A stretch of 64,000 nucleotides of DNA, taken from Oreocharis arfaki. Its lineage: Eukaryota > Chordata > Aves > Passeriformes > Paramythiidae. The notes beneath the pieces are model-generated. The model searched no databases and had not been told where the DNA came from. It saw only the letters and a list, made by a program, of their open reading frames with translations. The DNA is taken from contig VZRR01010834.1 in assembly GCA_013398015.1 (NCBI GenBank), forward strand, positions 876,373-940,372, read 5' to 3'. Positions 1 through 13,300 of the stretch are shown one piece after another. The translations under genes and the position numbers were made by a program. Position 1 is the stretch's first letter. Each line of letters starts with the position of its first letter.

Positions 1-310
1 GGGAGGGGGCGGCCGGCGCTGAGGCGGCCCAGCTGTGCCGCTTGCGAGGGCGGTGTTGGTCCCAGCTCCAGCCGCGGAGCCGTGTCGTGCTCCTGCGGGG
101 CCGCCGCTCCCCGCAGCCGGCCGGGGGAAGGCTTCAGCCGGGCTGGAGGCGCTGCTGGCCCGACGGGCTCCTCCGCCCGCGGACAGGGAAAGCAGCGAGT
201 GGATGAGGCCCGGTGTGACTGTCTGTGTTCGGCCTCCCGCTGCGGCTCCGCGGCCACTGCGCGGCGAGGCTCGGACATTTGTATTAACTTCTCTTGAGAC
301 GGGCTGAAAG
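1..310 (+). promoter_or_regulatory. SDCBP: CpG-rich 5' end of SDCBP (promoter / noncoding first exon)
   Basis: The first ~300 bases are very GC- and CpG-rich, in contrast to the AT-rich DNA that follows, as at a housekeeping vertebrate promoter. SDCBP is known to have a noncoding first exon, and the start codon here lies in exon 2 at 4283, so this island is the natural site for exon 1. A possible splice donor is at 311-312 (GAAAG followed by GTGCTG), but it is weak and other GT sites nearby are equally possible. The transcription start may lie left of the window. Inference from position and composition; the exon boundary is not established. Confidence 0.5.
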
Positions 311-3260
311 GTGCTGTAGCGGTGGAGTGATACGACGGGCCTTTTCAGGCAGGCGAGCCCTCATTCAGGTCTGAAATGGAGGCAGCAGGTTTCGGAGCTG
401 AGCGGATAATGAGGACAATTGCTCCCAGGCCAATTAGATATGTATCAGAAGGGAAATACTGAGTTATTAGTGGAGATCGTGTCTTACGAAACCATTCCTT
501 GGTTCGTGATGTCTCAGCCTGACCTTCAGGAGGTGTTGTCGTGGATCTGCTTTAAAGATGAATTTTGGGGTTCATAAGCTTCTGATTTATGGAAGCGGGA
601 ACCAATATTCCGGAATAGGTGCCAACATTGTGGCCTGCTGTAATTTTTCCACGGGCCACAGGAGGAAGACATACGGGTGGCGTTTTTTGTTTTGTTTTGT
701 TTTTTTCCCCTCCCGCAGTTTTGGCTGCTGGTGCTTTCAAAGACAGCGGTCACTGCAGGCTGCCAGAGTGGGGTTTAGCAGGATCATCCTGTGTCGTGTT
801 CATGCTTTCATGGAGAACTCGTCGGGAAGCCCGTCTCCTCCCAGGCACGCCACCGAAAGCAGTTCGGGGTCACTCCCACCTCAAGACTTCCTGCTGGCAG
901 GCGCAGAGTGTCACGAGTGACGCCTTTCATAGTTCTTCGATCGGTGGCCCGGCACTTCCCTTTGGCAAACAGGATCTGCTTAGTGGGACGTGCTGGCACT
1001 GGTGGTCAGACTTTCCAGCCAAGTGTACTGAAGAGGGGGGGAGAAGTCTTTACTGCCAGGTTTTGGATGGTTGCCACCTGACTTACAGCTCCTGCCCCAT
1101 GCTCTTCCTTTGGTTTTCACTTCTGCTTTCCTAAACACTTGGTCTCCTCACAGTATGTGGAAGTATGGAAGTGGTTGGGGAAGGTGGTTCTGATGTTGGT
1201 GTGGATTTTTAAGAGAGAGGTGGAGGTTGTAGTGACTCACATTTTTTGGTATCCGCTCTCCAGTGCCTAAAGCCGTTATAGCACCAGCTGAAATTCATGT
1301 TTGTACTGTGAATAACATTGCACAGAAGTCGTGGACAAGTTCTTCCTGCAATTGCTAGTGGTCCTTGACAGTTGCAAGTGTTACTGAAAAATCTTATTTT
1401 TAACTAAATACAGTATTCTTGTGGCTCTCTCATTATCTAACGTGGAGTAGTGTTACAACTGCCTTTGCAGAAACTGAAGATACCATATGCAAAGTTATGA
1501 GCTCACTGAATGCAGTTACAGTGGTGACTGTTATTCTGGCTGTTTAGTTGGAAAACCAAAACCAGGAACTGGTCAGTTTATGATGATGGAGCCAGCCCAG
1601 CAGATCCTTGGTGACAGACACTTGGGTTTGTTAACCCCGGGGCTGAGGGAATTGTCAAGGAGCAGGATAAGCTTCTGGAGTGTTGCCTTACGTAATCTGA
1701 AAACTAGCATATGTTAGCTTTGCTACTGCTTTTCTACAGAAAGCGCTGTGCTCCTCTTTATAGACTAGTGGAAGGTTGGGGTTGCCGGTCTGTGACAAAC
1801 GTAACCAAGTAATTGTGTGCAGAGACTGGTCTGGGGAGGAGAAATAAAGCTGGCCAGGTGTACCATGGAAGTTGGTCACTGGGACAGGGGACTCAGCACT
1901 CTGTGCTGTGCTCTGCTGCTCTGTGGATACCAGAGATCACCACCTGCAAAATGCTGCTGCTGTGTCCTTCCCCTGCCATGGAGTGACTCCTTTGGGAACA
2001 CACTGTCCTTGGCTTCCCCTCTTTTCCTGCTTGCTGCCAGGGGTGTGCTGACTTTGAACATGTGCCAGTGCTTGGGCCAGCAACTGAATCTACCAGGGCC
2101 GCTGTAGCACAGAAGGAGATGCCGAGCCCGATGCTGTGTGTGAGCAGCAGAATGGAGCATCCAGGAACCACTGACCTGACCAAGGGCTTTGGCTTACATT
2201 TGCTATTAGCCATTTTGGATGAGCAAAAGCATTTTATTGTTTCAGGTCAATGCGGGATTAAAATAGAACTTCAAACTGGCCTTAAATGTGTGTGTTTTAT
2301 TTATAGTTTCCAGGCTCTAACTATGTTTGGTAGAATTTCAACAATTAATCAAAAAAGTCAGTAGCAATTAGTTATTGTAATATAACAGGCCACACGTTTG
2401 CAGTTTAGATCTCTGTCACATTTGGGGCATGCTTTTTTAAAGTTTTAATTGCAGTTTGACATGATACTGGAGCTGTTGGGCACTGCTGAACAAGCATAAA
2501 AGCTGTTGATGAACTTGATGTAATATGAAGAGATGTCTATTGTGTTACTGCAGTATCACATTAAGCATCTGTATATGTGGTGTTCATTTAGAAACTGACT
2601 TCAGATCTGCACTTAAAGACGCAATAGCTCAAAGATTTATGCAGTGGTCACTTTTAGTCTGAAATTTTTGCTGAATTGGTACATTAATAAGAACCTCTTT
2701 TCTTTGGATGAGGAAATGAATCCCCAAACCAAAAACTTAATAAAGCTTCTGTGTTAACTGTGTTCTCAGTGCCTTCTGTAACTTGCAAAACTGTATTACA
2801 TTTTGTTGTCTTCTGTTTCTGTCCTTCTTCATCCCTCTCACTAAAATGTTCCCATATACTGATGTGGAATGTTTTTTTGTGGGTTTCAAAAGTTCAGCTG
2901 ATCTCAGTGAGAGCGTGAGTGAAGGAGCTCTCGAAAAATGGGATTTCCTGAAGCCTCAGGTGACTGATTCTAGCAGAGCTGGATGTCAGCATGGTGCCTT
3001 AAAATATCATGTGAAGTGTTTTTTGTTTTTTTTTTTGTTTGTTTGTTTGCTGAGGGTTTTTTTTTTCCCCTTGGTTTTCTTGTATTACTTCTTGATAAGT
3101 TGTCACAGGGCTCTCCCAACATCACATGAGAACCAGCCAAGAATCTCTGTATTTTGAAACTCTCCACTGACTGAATCTTCCTAGTTTGTACAGATCTCTT
3201 GCTGCAATTAATGTCTTGCAAATGGACGTGGGAAGCCAGTTCTCTCTAGTGGCTTCTTCC
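311..3260 (+). other. SDCBP intron 1, left part
   Basis: About 2.9 kb without convincing coding content; the open frames here are short, overlap on both strands and match nothing I know. It holds T/G-rich low-complexity tracts at about 676-710 and 3017-3077. An alternative 5' UTR exon cannot be excluded. Confidence 0.6.
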
Positions 3261-3261
3261 T

Positions 3262-3784
3262 GGGTCTCATGGTTCAACCCCAGCTGGCAACTAAGCGGCA
3301 CAGAATTGCTTCGTGGTTTGCCCTGCCCCAGCAGGATGGGGGGAGAGAATCAGAAGAGTAACGTGAGAACTCATGAGTTGATGTAATTAGATAGTTTAAT
3401 GTGACAGAAAAGGAAGAAAAAAAAATAATAAAAGAGTTGGAATATATAAAACGAGTGATGCACGTTGCCACTGCTCACTACTTGCTGAGCAATGCCCATG
3501 CCTTTGACGGAGTTTCCCCCCAGTTTATTTACTGAGCATGATGCCACATGGTATCCCTTTGGCCAGTTTGGGTTAGCTGTCCTGGCTGTGTCCCCTCACA
3601 GGTCTTCCTGCCTCTCTAGCCTTCTCACTGGCAGGGCATGAGAATCTGAGAAGTCCTTGACTTAGTATAAACACTATTTAGCAACCATTAAAACAGTTAG
3701 TGTGTTATCAATATTATTCTCATCCTAAATCCAAAACACAGCACTAGGAAGAACATTATCTCTATCCCAGCCGAAAGCAGGTCA
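3262..3784 (-). mobile_element. Solo LTR of an ERVL-like endogenous retrovirus, antisense in SDCBP intron 1
   Basis: On the reverse strand this ~520-bp block begins TG at 3784, has a cluster of features typical of passerine ERVL-type LTRs (GATAGAG-like 5' part, a segment about the CAGGACAGCTAACCCAAACT kind in the middle, a TATAAAC-like stretch) and ends near 3262 in a GGGGTTGAACC-type 3' end. No internal gag/pol sequence flanks it, so it is a solo LTR. Target-site duplications could not be recognised. The family is assigned from memory of the consensus, not a search. Confidence 0.75.
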
Positions 3785-4251
3785 GTGGACTATTAGAAGT
3801 GATGAAAGTGTTTAAATACTTTGGACAACAGAGTGGAAGCTTCTGCAGTTGTATATAAAGTACTGTTGGGAGGAGAGATTTTTTAGATTTTTCCTCTTAA
3901 CCCTCATCATAATTGCACCTTGGCCTCCTAAAAGTCTCTCTTTGCTTCCTGTGAAATGTTTTTCTCTGTGTAGGTTTTCTCATTATTGAGACCTAAACTT
4001 TGACAGTGCTAAGTATATTAAATAAAGCCTATTAGCCAAAGGCTGCTATTGATAACAGATTAAATGGATAGTCTTAGTGGAATTCATCTCTAGTACCGGG
4101 TATCTTTACTGCTGACTGGCAGGTCACAGAACACTTATTTAGCACTTAGTCTGGTTAATTTATTTAAAAAAAAAAATTAAAGAGTTAACCTCAGTAAATA
4201 TCTGAGAGCTAATTCTGTTGTTTGTTTGCTTTCCCATTTGTTTTTTTTCAG

Positions 4252-4333
4252 TTTGCCCTCTACCTAGTAAGACTTCCTCAAAATGTCTCTCTACCCTTCC
4301 CTAGAAGATCTGAAGGTGGACAAAGTTATTCAG
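4252..4333 (+). CDS. SDCBP: SDCBP exon 2 (first coding exon; ATG at 4283)
   Basis: The acceptor is a T-rich tract ending AG at 4250-4251. About 31 bases of 5' UTR precede ATG at 4283-4285. It codes MSLYPSLEDLKVDKVIQ (residues 1-17), including the first ALIX-binding LYPSL motif. The donor is GTATGG at 4334; the exon ends on a codon boundary. Confidence 0.95.
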
Positions 4334-7300
4334 GTATGGTGGACTTTAAAAAAGATGAGTTTTGATGACAATAATATATCTGGTGATGTTTAATCCGGGA
4401 AAGGGGATACTTATTTTAGTTGAGAACTTGTTTTACCATCTCACTCTGAAAGGGAAAAGACAAACTGTTTACTTTGTAGCTTGATCTAATATGATTAATG
4501 CTTGTTTTACCACCTGGATATATTTATTTTGGTTTATATATAAATTTGTCTTAAATACGTTGATATGTTTGGATTTTTTGAAGCATAGATACACGGTCTT
4601 AAGTAGACGAACATGGTCTCTTCACATACTTCAACTCTGACTTGGTGGCTAAATTAAGACATCTGCTGCATCTCATTCCCAGTGTCCAAATCTGTGGCAG
4701 AAACTTTTTGTGGTCATTTGAGCACAAAAAAAAAGCACTGGCTGTCTTAATGCTGTCTGGAATCAGACTTGTCCTCCAGCTCTTTCATGGTAGTGACCAG
4801 ATCTCACAGTGCATCCAAGATTATCACCTTTGTGCAAAACCCTTTATGTGTAAGAATATTGGTAGTTTTATTATTAGACATGATGAGGACTATAAGATAT
4901 CTGTGGAACAAAATAATGAAAAACCTTTTAAAGGATTAAAAACTCTATGAGAAGTTTGACATGGATGTATTTCACAAGGAGTTTCCTCTTTTTCTTCGGG
5001 ATTTTACTTTTCCCTGAACCTAACTTGCATTCCTTCTCTGTTTAAACAATGGCAAGGAGTTATAGTGTGTTTTAAGGTGGCTGCTACTTCTGTCCTTGCT
5101 GTTTTCATTGGGAAGCAATCAAGCAAACTGCAAGAACAGCTTCTTAACTCTCCTGTGCTATCCTGAAGTGCAGTGCCTTGTCTCATCTGTATTTGTATGT
5201 GTAAGGTGGGGCTTTTGAAGTTGTGGGTGCTATGTTGGGATTTCTCCTTGTCATGTCCGCCCACTCCATTGTTCTTATCTAACCACAGTCCTGGTAATGC
5301 TGAACTAAAATAGTACCCTGGAGCCAAGAACGTGCTCCTTTGGGTTTTATTGACCGACTGCTAGAGTTTGTATATTACAGTTGAAAATTGTAATAAAGGT
5401 AATCAGTAAGCCATTCCATTTTCACTGATACTTTTCATAGAATCTCCGAATAGTTTGGGTGAAAGTCCTCTGCAACAAGCAGGGACAGCTTCAACTCCAT
5501 CGCTTTGCTCGGAGCCCTGTCCAACCTGATGTTGAGTGTCTTCGAGGATGGGGCATCTGCCACCTCTCTGGACAATGTGTTCCGCTGCTTCACCGCCCTC
5601 ATTTTATAAAACTCCTTCCTCCTATATGGTCTAAATCTAAATCTAAATCTAGCCCCTGCTTAGTTTAAAATCTTAACCCCTTGTCCTATTGCAACAGGCC
5701 CTGCTAAAAGGTCTCTCACCATCTTTCTTATAAGCCCCCTTTAGTATTGGAAGGCTGCTGTGAGGCCTCCCCAGAGCCTTGTCTTCTCCAGGCTGAACAG
5801 TCCCAGCTCTCTCAGCCTTTTCTCGCAGGAGAGATGTTCCATCCTTCTGCTTGCTTCTATGATCATTTCCTTGGGACCTGCTCTAATATGTCTTTCCCGT
5901 GCTGGGGATCCCAGAGCTGGACACAGCACTCCAGATGGGGTCTCACAAGGGCAGAGTAGAGAGGCAGAATCACCTCCCTCACCAGACCTACCTTCTGGCA
6001 TCAAAAGCTAAATTATTTCCTTCTCCCAAAAAATGCATTGTAAGATTGCTGTCTCTTTAAATAAGTCTGAGAGCGTTCTTAGGAGAAAAGGGAGCAGAGT
6101 GCTGAAAGACAGTGTCTGTATCTGCAGTGAGTGAGTAAGATTCAAATGACTGCTGGCTAAAACAGACTTATTATATTAAATATTATTCCAGCCTGCTCTT
6201 TTTGTCCATCATTTGAGTTGGAGCCTGTGCTTCTAAAGACACGTGATATTGCTAAATAATGACTCATTCTTGCTGTGAAACCTTTTTTTAAAGGCAACTT
6301 CCTGGAGTGTACAGGACTAAGAAATCTTCTATTTTTAAGCATTTCCTTAACATCATGAAGTAATTTTACTGTCATGCTGTGTTAGATAATTTATGTGTCC
6401 TGTTCGGCATAATGTTTCACTATGCATTGAGTAATTTCCCCCCCACACCTTTGACATTCAACCTCAGGAAAGTTATTGGGATAGCTGTTTCCATCATGCT
6501 TAAGAGGCCTCTCTAAGGCTGTGTTTTTCACTGGTCGTGAACACACAAGGCCAAAAAATAGAGCTGAGGTACTGAGAAGGAAGGAAACTGACTCACAAAT
6601 ATAAGAGAACTTAGTAAAGTAGAGCCAGTCAGCAATACAGAAGTAAGGCTTTATGTGTTCACTGTAGTGGCAAGTGCTGCAGAAAAATCATCTTGGAAGG
6701 TCCATTTCTTTCAGAAGATATTATACTAGTAGGATTGGATTGTGTGGAACTTGACACCTGAAAAGAACTATGGATCTCACTAATAATGTCTGTAAATAGT
6801 GTGAAGAAGTAAAACTGCTGCTATCCAGCTGAAAAAAGTAATTGCAAAACACTCTGGCAAAGGTCATACCTTTAAACTTAGTTATAAGCTTTGTTGGACA
6901 AAGGTAATGTTTCCTTTAAGGCTTTTTAACTTGCTTGATGGCATAAACAGAACAGGTTGACAGGAAAGCCCTTCTGCATTATCACTGTAGCTTTGTCTCT
7001 GAAGAAGATATGAGTTGATCTGCCAAAGTAGTTTTGATACTATTACAGCATGTTGTGTTGAAGCTATTTATTTCACATAAAAAGATTGACTTTGTTACTT
7101 CAAGATGAATAGTAACTAGCATGTGCAAGAAAAAAGGAAATATTGAGTCTCCTGCCTGCATAGTAAAGATTTATTTTTTCTTATACACAATAGCATATGT
7201 GGGTTTCTTTACTTCTAGGCTCAGACTGCTTTTTCTTCAAATCCAGCTAATCCAGCAATCTTGTCTGAAGCTTCTGCTCCAATTGCTTGTGATGGAGGTA

Positions 7301-10300
7301 AGTTCATGCACTGTATGATATCCTAATGTTGTGAAAAGCAGTTATGAAATCCTAAAGTTAACAAGACAGTCAAAAATAGCTATAAATATGTTAACCTATT
7401 TACAAAGGGAAATAAACGTTACCCTGTTTACATTTCCTATTTGGAAATGCCAACACCTGCCTTGTGGGTCAAAAAGGAGTCTATAGGAGTCAAAAAACAG
7501 TGTTTGCTTATAAAAGGAAGTTGTGGCTAGCAGTCACCCTTCTCTTTTTGAGACCTTTTCCAAGTGAGCCTAACATAACAAGATTTGATGTTGGTAGCAT
7601 TTGAGCTCTGTTTAGCTCTTACCTCAGACACTTAGTTGTCCCTATTTATCACATATATATTTATAAGCTTTAGAGGACAGCGTGAGTCAGAGTCTTTCCT
7701 CTACACGTCAGCTTGCTTAGGAACAAAGAAAAATCTCTGTCAACAAGAGAAGTGCCCAGGAAGGTGGCACTTAATCTTGTTGTTCAATCAACATTAAGCT
7801 TCCAGCAGATTTTGGAATCAAATGTGTGGTGGGAAATCCGTCAGATCTAAAGCTGAATGGCTTGTATCCATTTCTCCTTCTTTTCTCCCATGCACATGGG
7901 CATCCACAAGGGTGCACAGGTATGTTTGAGGTTGGAGCTCTGGATTAATAAATTACACTTGGTCTAAAAGGCCTAAAATCTCTAACCAGCAAGTGCTGGA
8001 ATGGCAGTCAGGAAGGCTGGTGGATCGGGTATTAAGGCTTGGTGGATGGAACTTTGTTTCCAGTTCTCTGAGTGCGTGTCTGTATGTCTAAGATGACTTT
8101 AAGGCAAGAGTTTGCGTAGCTCACCCGAGTTGCCTCTGGTAGATCCTTTCTGGGTTAGATACTTACCTGACCTCACCAGACCAGACCAGATTTGAGTTTG
8201 CTTTAGCAGTCTCTTCTTGTCAGCATTTTTTCTGCTGTCCATAGTTAGAATTCTCCTGCAAGTATTTGGCCAGCAGGAACCAAAACATAATTTTGACATC
8301 AGCTTGTGTGTGAATTGCTCTAACTCTGTGTGGCTGAAGAGTGATTAATCATTCAGTATATCCCAAATGAAAGAAGGCGTTACATCATCCATAGGATGTG
8401 CCAGACTCACTGGAAATTCTTCTTCCTGACAGAGACAGGAGACTACAACATCAAGAGCTTTTGTGTTCTGCTATATGCTATTTGGAGCACTCTCTTTCAG
8501 ATGAGAGTGTAATTCAGCCAGCAAAGATGCATCCTGAGTTGTGGTCTTTAGTAAAGAACAAAACAAAAAAAAAAGGGTAGCTGCAGAAATCTTGTGCTGT
8601 GTTGTGTATAGGGGCTTGAAAAAGCAAGCAAAAATAGAAAATTTATTAATCAAAAGCTTTATGATCAGTATTGGTGAAGCTGTAAGCTAGTAGTTTAGTC
8701 CAGAAATATGATCAGACAGCTCTCATGCAAAGCAGCATATTGAAGAGCAAAAAAATCTCTTGTTTATACTGGCATTCACCTTTCAGTGACCTTTGTTCCT
8801 TCCTAGAAAAGTTACTTTTCGTTGCTGGTCAGACATGGTTTCTTATAATAGCTGTTTTTATACATTTATACTCATAAATGTACACTAGAAACCTAAGCTT
8901 TGTGTACTGGGGAATCTGGTTGCTTCCAAAGCCCTCCTTTGCAGTACTTCTCTCTCCATGCAGCCTTTTCTGTCCCCACTGATTTAGTGAGAATGTCAGG
9001 GGGACTCTTAAGAGCTCTCATAACGGGCACTTGTTAAATGGCACCAGTTAATGATCTGTGGAATGTCAAGAGCAGTATCAAGCTTGTTTCTAGAGTTGTT
9101 CAGCTCAAGGTCTGAGAAGTCTGTCAGTTCAACTTCCTTTCCTCCCACTCCTTGCACCTCCCTCCGCTTGGGTCTAGAGGGATATTTTAAAGGCCATGTG
9201 TGTTTTTTCTTGTTGAGAGGCATGTATAAAGCCCCTTCAGTTTGAAGCTGTGAGAAAATGACAGCTACTTTTTCATGAAGCCTCAAAGCAGACTGTAGTG
9301 GGGACCTTACAGCCAGGATGCTTCTGCAGAAACCTTCCCATGCCTGGGATCTGGAATATCCTTGGCATGAATGCCTCTTGCGAGGCAGTGCTATTTTGAA
9401 CTTGGTAGAAGGTCTCAGCATGTGTGTTCTTCAGCACACCTGGTTTGGGGGTGGGGAGGAGAGTGGTTCTCTGCTAATTGCCCAGAAGTTCTAGAACTTG
9501 AGGGCATGTCCTCATGGAATGCAGCACAATGTTGGTTTTGGAACATGTCACCATGTGTCTATTGTTGTTTGTGTTTTAAAAGGTGAATAGGGTAACTGAA
9601 ACTCGAAGTGCTCTGTAAGTTCTTTATCTCAGAAGTGCTGCTTGTCTGGTTACTCTTCTAAACCAGGCCAGAATAACAATTGTGATTCTGAACAGACCCC
9701 CATTCAAGTGGGTCTTCTGTCATAATTTTCCAATTAAATAATTACAATAGCACAAGATTTGTTGAAGTAATTGGGCATGTAAAAGCAGTTAAGTGCTTCT
9801 TCTGTTATACCAACAGTTGTATTGATTTTTGTTTTGTTTTTCTCCTGTAGGCTTGTACCCCAGATTATATCCAGAACTTTCTCAATATATGGGCCTGAGC
9901 ATCAATGAGGAAGAGGTGCAGAGAAACTTAGCAGTGGCAGCAGCTCAGCCACAGGGTGTAAGTACCAGTCAAGCATATTCTAGAAAACAAAAGTGTAAAA
10001 ACTAAATATGTGTCTAGCATTCTAGAGAACAGACTGTTATTTGCCTTCAGTACCATACTTGACTGAGGTGAATTATTTAAGTAGCAGTGCCTGTTTTAGT
10101 CTGTTCTGAAACTGAGCAGTCCATTTCCAGTATTGGGAGGGGGTGGGGGAGAGCTGGTGGTGTGGCTTATTTTGTGTGTTGTTTTTTTAAAATACCACTT
10201 CATACAAAATGACATATTGCTGTTCTTAAAAGTTGAAACTAAGTTGTCTGGCTGTTTTGTTTTAATCAGCAACTGGTAACACGACCTTCTACTAATTACA

Positions 10301-13300
10301 TGGTAGCTCCAGTGACTGGAAATGATATTGGAATTCGGAGAGCAGAAATTAAGCAAGGCATCCGTGAAGCAATTCTGTGTAAAGATCAAGATGGCAGAAT
10401 TGGACTTCGCCTTAAGTCTGTTGATAATGTAAGTGTAGAAGTTGCTTTTGCCTCTAGAGATTTTACTGCTGGACTGTATTAGTAGTGAAGTTAGTGTGTG
10501 GTCACAAAATAGTCTTTTGTATAGTGGTTTCTTATCCATTACCAGAATTTTAAAGTACTTCATTAGACTTGTAACTAGATTTCCAGCTGTCTGAGCTAGG
10601 ATCTGGATTTACAGCTGCAGTTTAATGCCATGTATTTTATTTATAAGAACTGAAAAAACACAGCTGAGAATCATCATCTTTTTTGTAAAAGGTGCTTAAA
10701 CCATTTAAGCTGTTTAATCTGATTGTTTTTAAAAAATTGTACTGAAGGTAGCATATAGGGTTAAAATACTTGTCTGTAGTTCTTCTAATGCACAAAATGG
10801 GGTTTTCTTAGAGTAGCATTGGGTGATTTTTTTTTCTTTTAACACCCCTCCCTCCCAAAGGTATTTATAATTTGCTTTGATATGCTTTACTTTGTTTTTA
10901 GGGATGCTTTGACTAGAAATAGCTTCTTAACACCTGTTAAAACAGACAAGTATTTACCCCTTTGCATAAGATTTTAATGTTACCCTCACATCTCTTTTTT
11001 TTTCTTTTTAATATTTAGAGATCTAGACAGAACAGATTTGCTTGTTTTTGAACTTTTATCTGGCATTAATTATGTGTCAGAGTTTTAAATACATCTAGAA
11101 ACAGACCGAAATTTCTGCCTCTTTAGGAGAGATGATTAGCAAGTCCTTCTGTCTTGTCTGTTTGGCTGATATTGTGTAGAATGGGAAACTTTAAGGGGCT
11201 GTGTGTTCTGTGACTGGTCTTCATCTGTAAGCAAGAACTTCCCCTTCTCCTCCCCTCCCTTTTTCCCCTCTTTTTTAGGGTATATTTGTCCAGTTAGTTC
11301 AGGCAAACTCTCCAGCATCCCTTGCTGGTCTGCGGTTTGGGGACCAGGTTCTGCAGATCAATGGTGAAAACTGTGCAGGATGGAGTTCTGATAAAGCACA
11401 TAAAGTTCTGAAACAGGCTTCTGCAGAAAGGATTTCAATGATCATTCGGGACAGGTAAAGCCAACTGCAGATATGATTTGTCATTGTCCATCTCTGAGTA
11501 ATGCTGTGGGGTTTGGGTCTCCCCTTGCTTGAGCAGGTTTAACAAAATCTGTTTGTCCATGAATTCAGTGGTAAAGATCTTCAGAAGTGGGGAACAATCA
11601 AAATGGTTCTTAACTTGTAAACTTCCTGGGCATGATGAGGCATGGTGTTTTTCCTAGATAAACTAGTGAGTGAGTGATGGCACAGGTTAAATTTAAACTC
11701 TGAATTGAAGAGTTCTGTGCTTTTTTTCAGATAAAATTTTTTTCATTTCGTGTAAGTGAAAGTCAACAATAAGAGATAGTAATAAAATGCTTGCTGTATT
11801 CATTAATACATTTGCATTTTATGTAGCATGACAGCTTTTCTTGTGAACTCTGCTGCTTAGGTAGGAATTAGGGCCAGTTTTACTAAAAGCATGCTCGATG
11901 ACCCAAAATGTTTTTTTCAGTTGTATTAAATAATGATCTTGTAGCCAATTGTATGTAGTAACAAAAGTCAAATTAAACATAAGGCTTGTGGGCTGCGAGA
12001 AGACAGATGATACTTCCTGTGACTAAGTATATGCCTCAAAGCTTTTTCCATGTTCCTTCTTGCTTAAGAACCAAGTCTGATGCAGTGGAGGGCAGCTGTT
12101 TTGATCAGGGCAGTTACTTCAGTCACTGAATCAAAATACTGTGGCAGTAGGTTCCCTGCTTTGCCTAACACTTCTGTGCCCAACATGCCACCCTCTTCCT
12201 GTATCTACTGCCTTTTTAAGACACAATTGAAAGGTTTATTGTCCCTAAAGTGGTAGAAATGTTGTTGGGGAAGCCTTGTACTCTCAGAATCTCGGTTGTT
12301 GAAACTGCCCGTGTTATTTTATTGACCTTGTAATGTTTGTAGAGAACTTAATTTTTAATGGGCATTTGTATTTGGTTGTGTTGGTGGGTGGGTGGGTGGA
12401 TGTTGTATGGGATCTTTATGTTACTATTAATCCAGATGGTGAAATATCCGTAGAACGGGGAAAACATGTAAGGTTTATAAACAAATATATTTTAATGCGA
12501 CAATATTAACAAAATGAAGCTAAACCTAACAACTTTTCATTATAGATAATGTATGGGTTCCTTAGAGTACAATTACTTTTTGTAAGCTAAAGATGCTAAA
12601 ATCTTATGCATATGGTTATTTCTGTGGTTTAGTAGACTGAAAACATTGCTTTGTATTTTAAATGTCTTTTTAGACCTTTTGAACGAATTATTACTATGCA
12701 TAAGGACAGCACAGGGCACGTTGGTTTCATATTCAAGAATGGAAAAATAACCTCAATAGTGAAAGACAGTTCTGCTGCAAGAAATGGACTGCTGACAGAG
12801 CACAACATCTGTGAAATAAACGGCCAGAATGTAATTGGGTTGAAGGTAAAATAAGTACTATGTAGGGGGTGTGGATGGCTGTGAGCTTTTCATGTTTGTA
12901 TAGTAAGTGTGTTTTGGAGAGGGAAGAGGTTGTAAATATGTTGTGTAATGTTCATAAAATCAAAAATTCAGTCATGAGAGGTAACTTGACTGGAGAGGCA
13001 TACATGTTTTGGGCTTCTTTGCAGTAGGCAGCTCATTCTCATCCTCTCTGCCTCTACCTGGCGAGGCTGACCCTCAGTTTTTATGTGTAGTCCAACCTTG
13101 CTGGCAATATGAAGGGTAAGCTTCCTCCTTCCAGCCTGCATCAAATTTTAGCAGAAATTCTGTGTATGATGTCTGTGTCTCTTCTCTAGTCAGTTCATAC
13201 AAGATACTCCTAACCAAATGTGTGAAAGTGGTGTTGCAGTTTCAGCGATTTGTCCGGAAGGTTGAGTTCTCCAAACAAGGAGTTGGAGGGGTCTCAAAGC

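Noticed and set aside
558..1134. Open frames of 120 and 171 codons near the SDCBP 5' end
   Set aside because: They overlap each other and reverse-strand frames, lie in intron 1, and resemble no known protein.
9008..9421. 137-codon reverse-strand frame in SDCBP intron 3
   Set aside because: No domain recognised and antisense within an intron of a well-defined gene.
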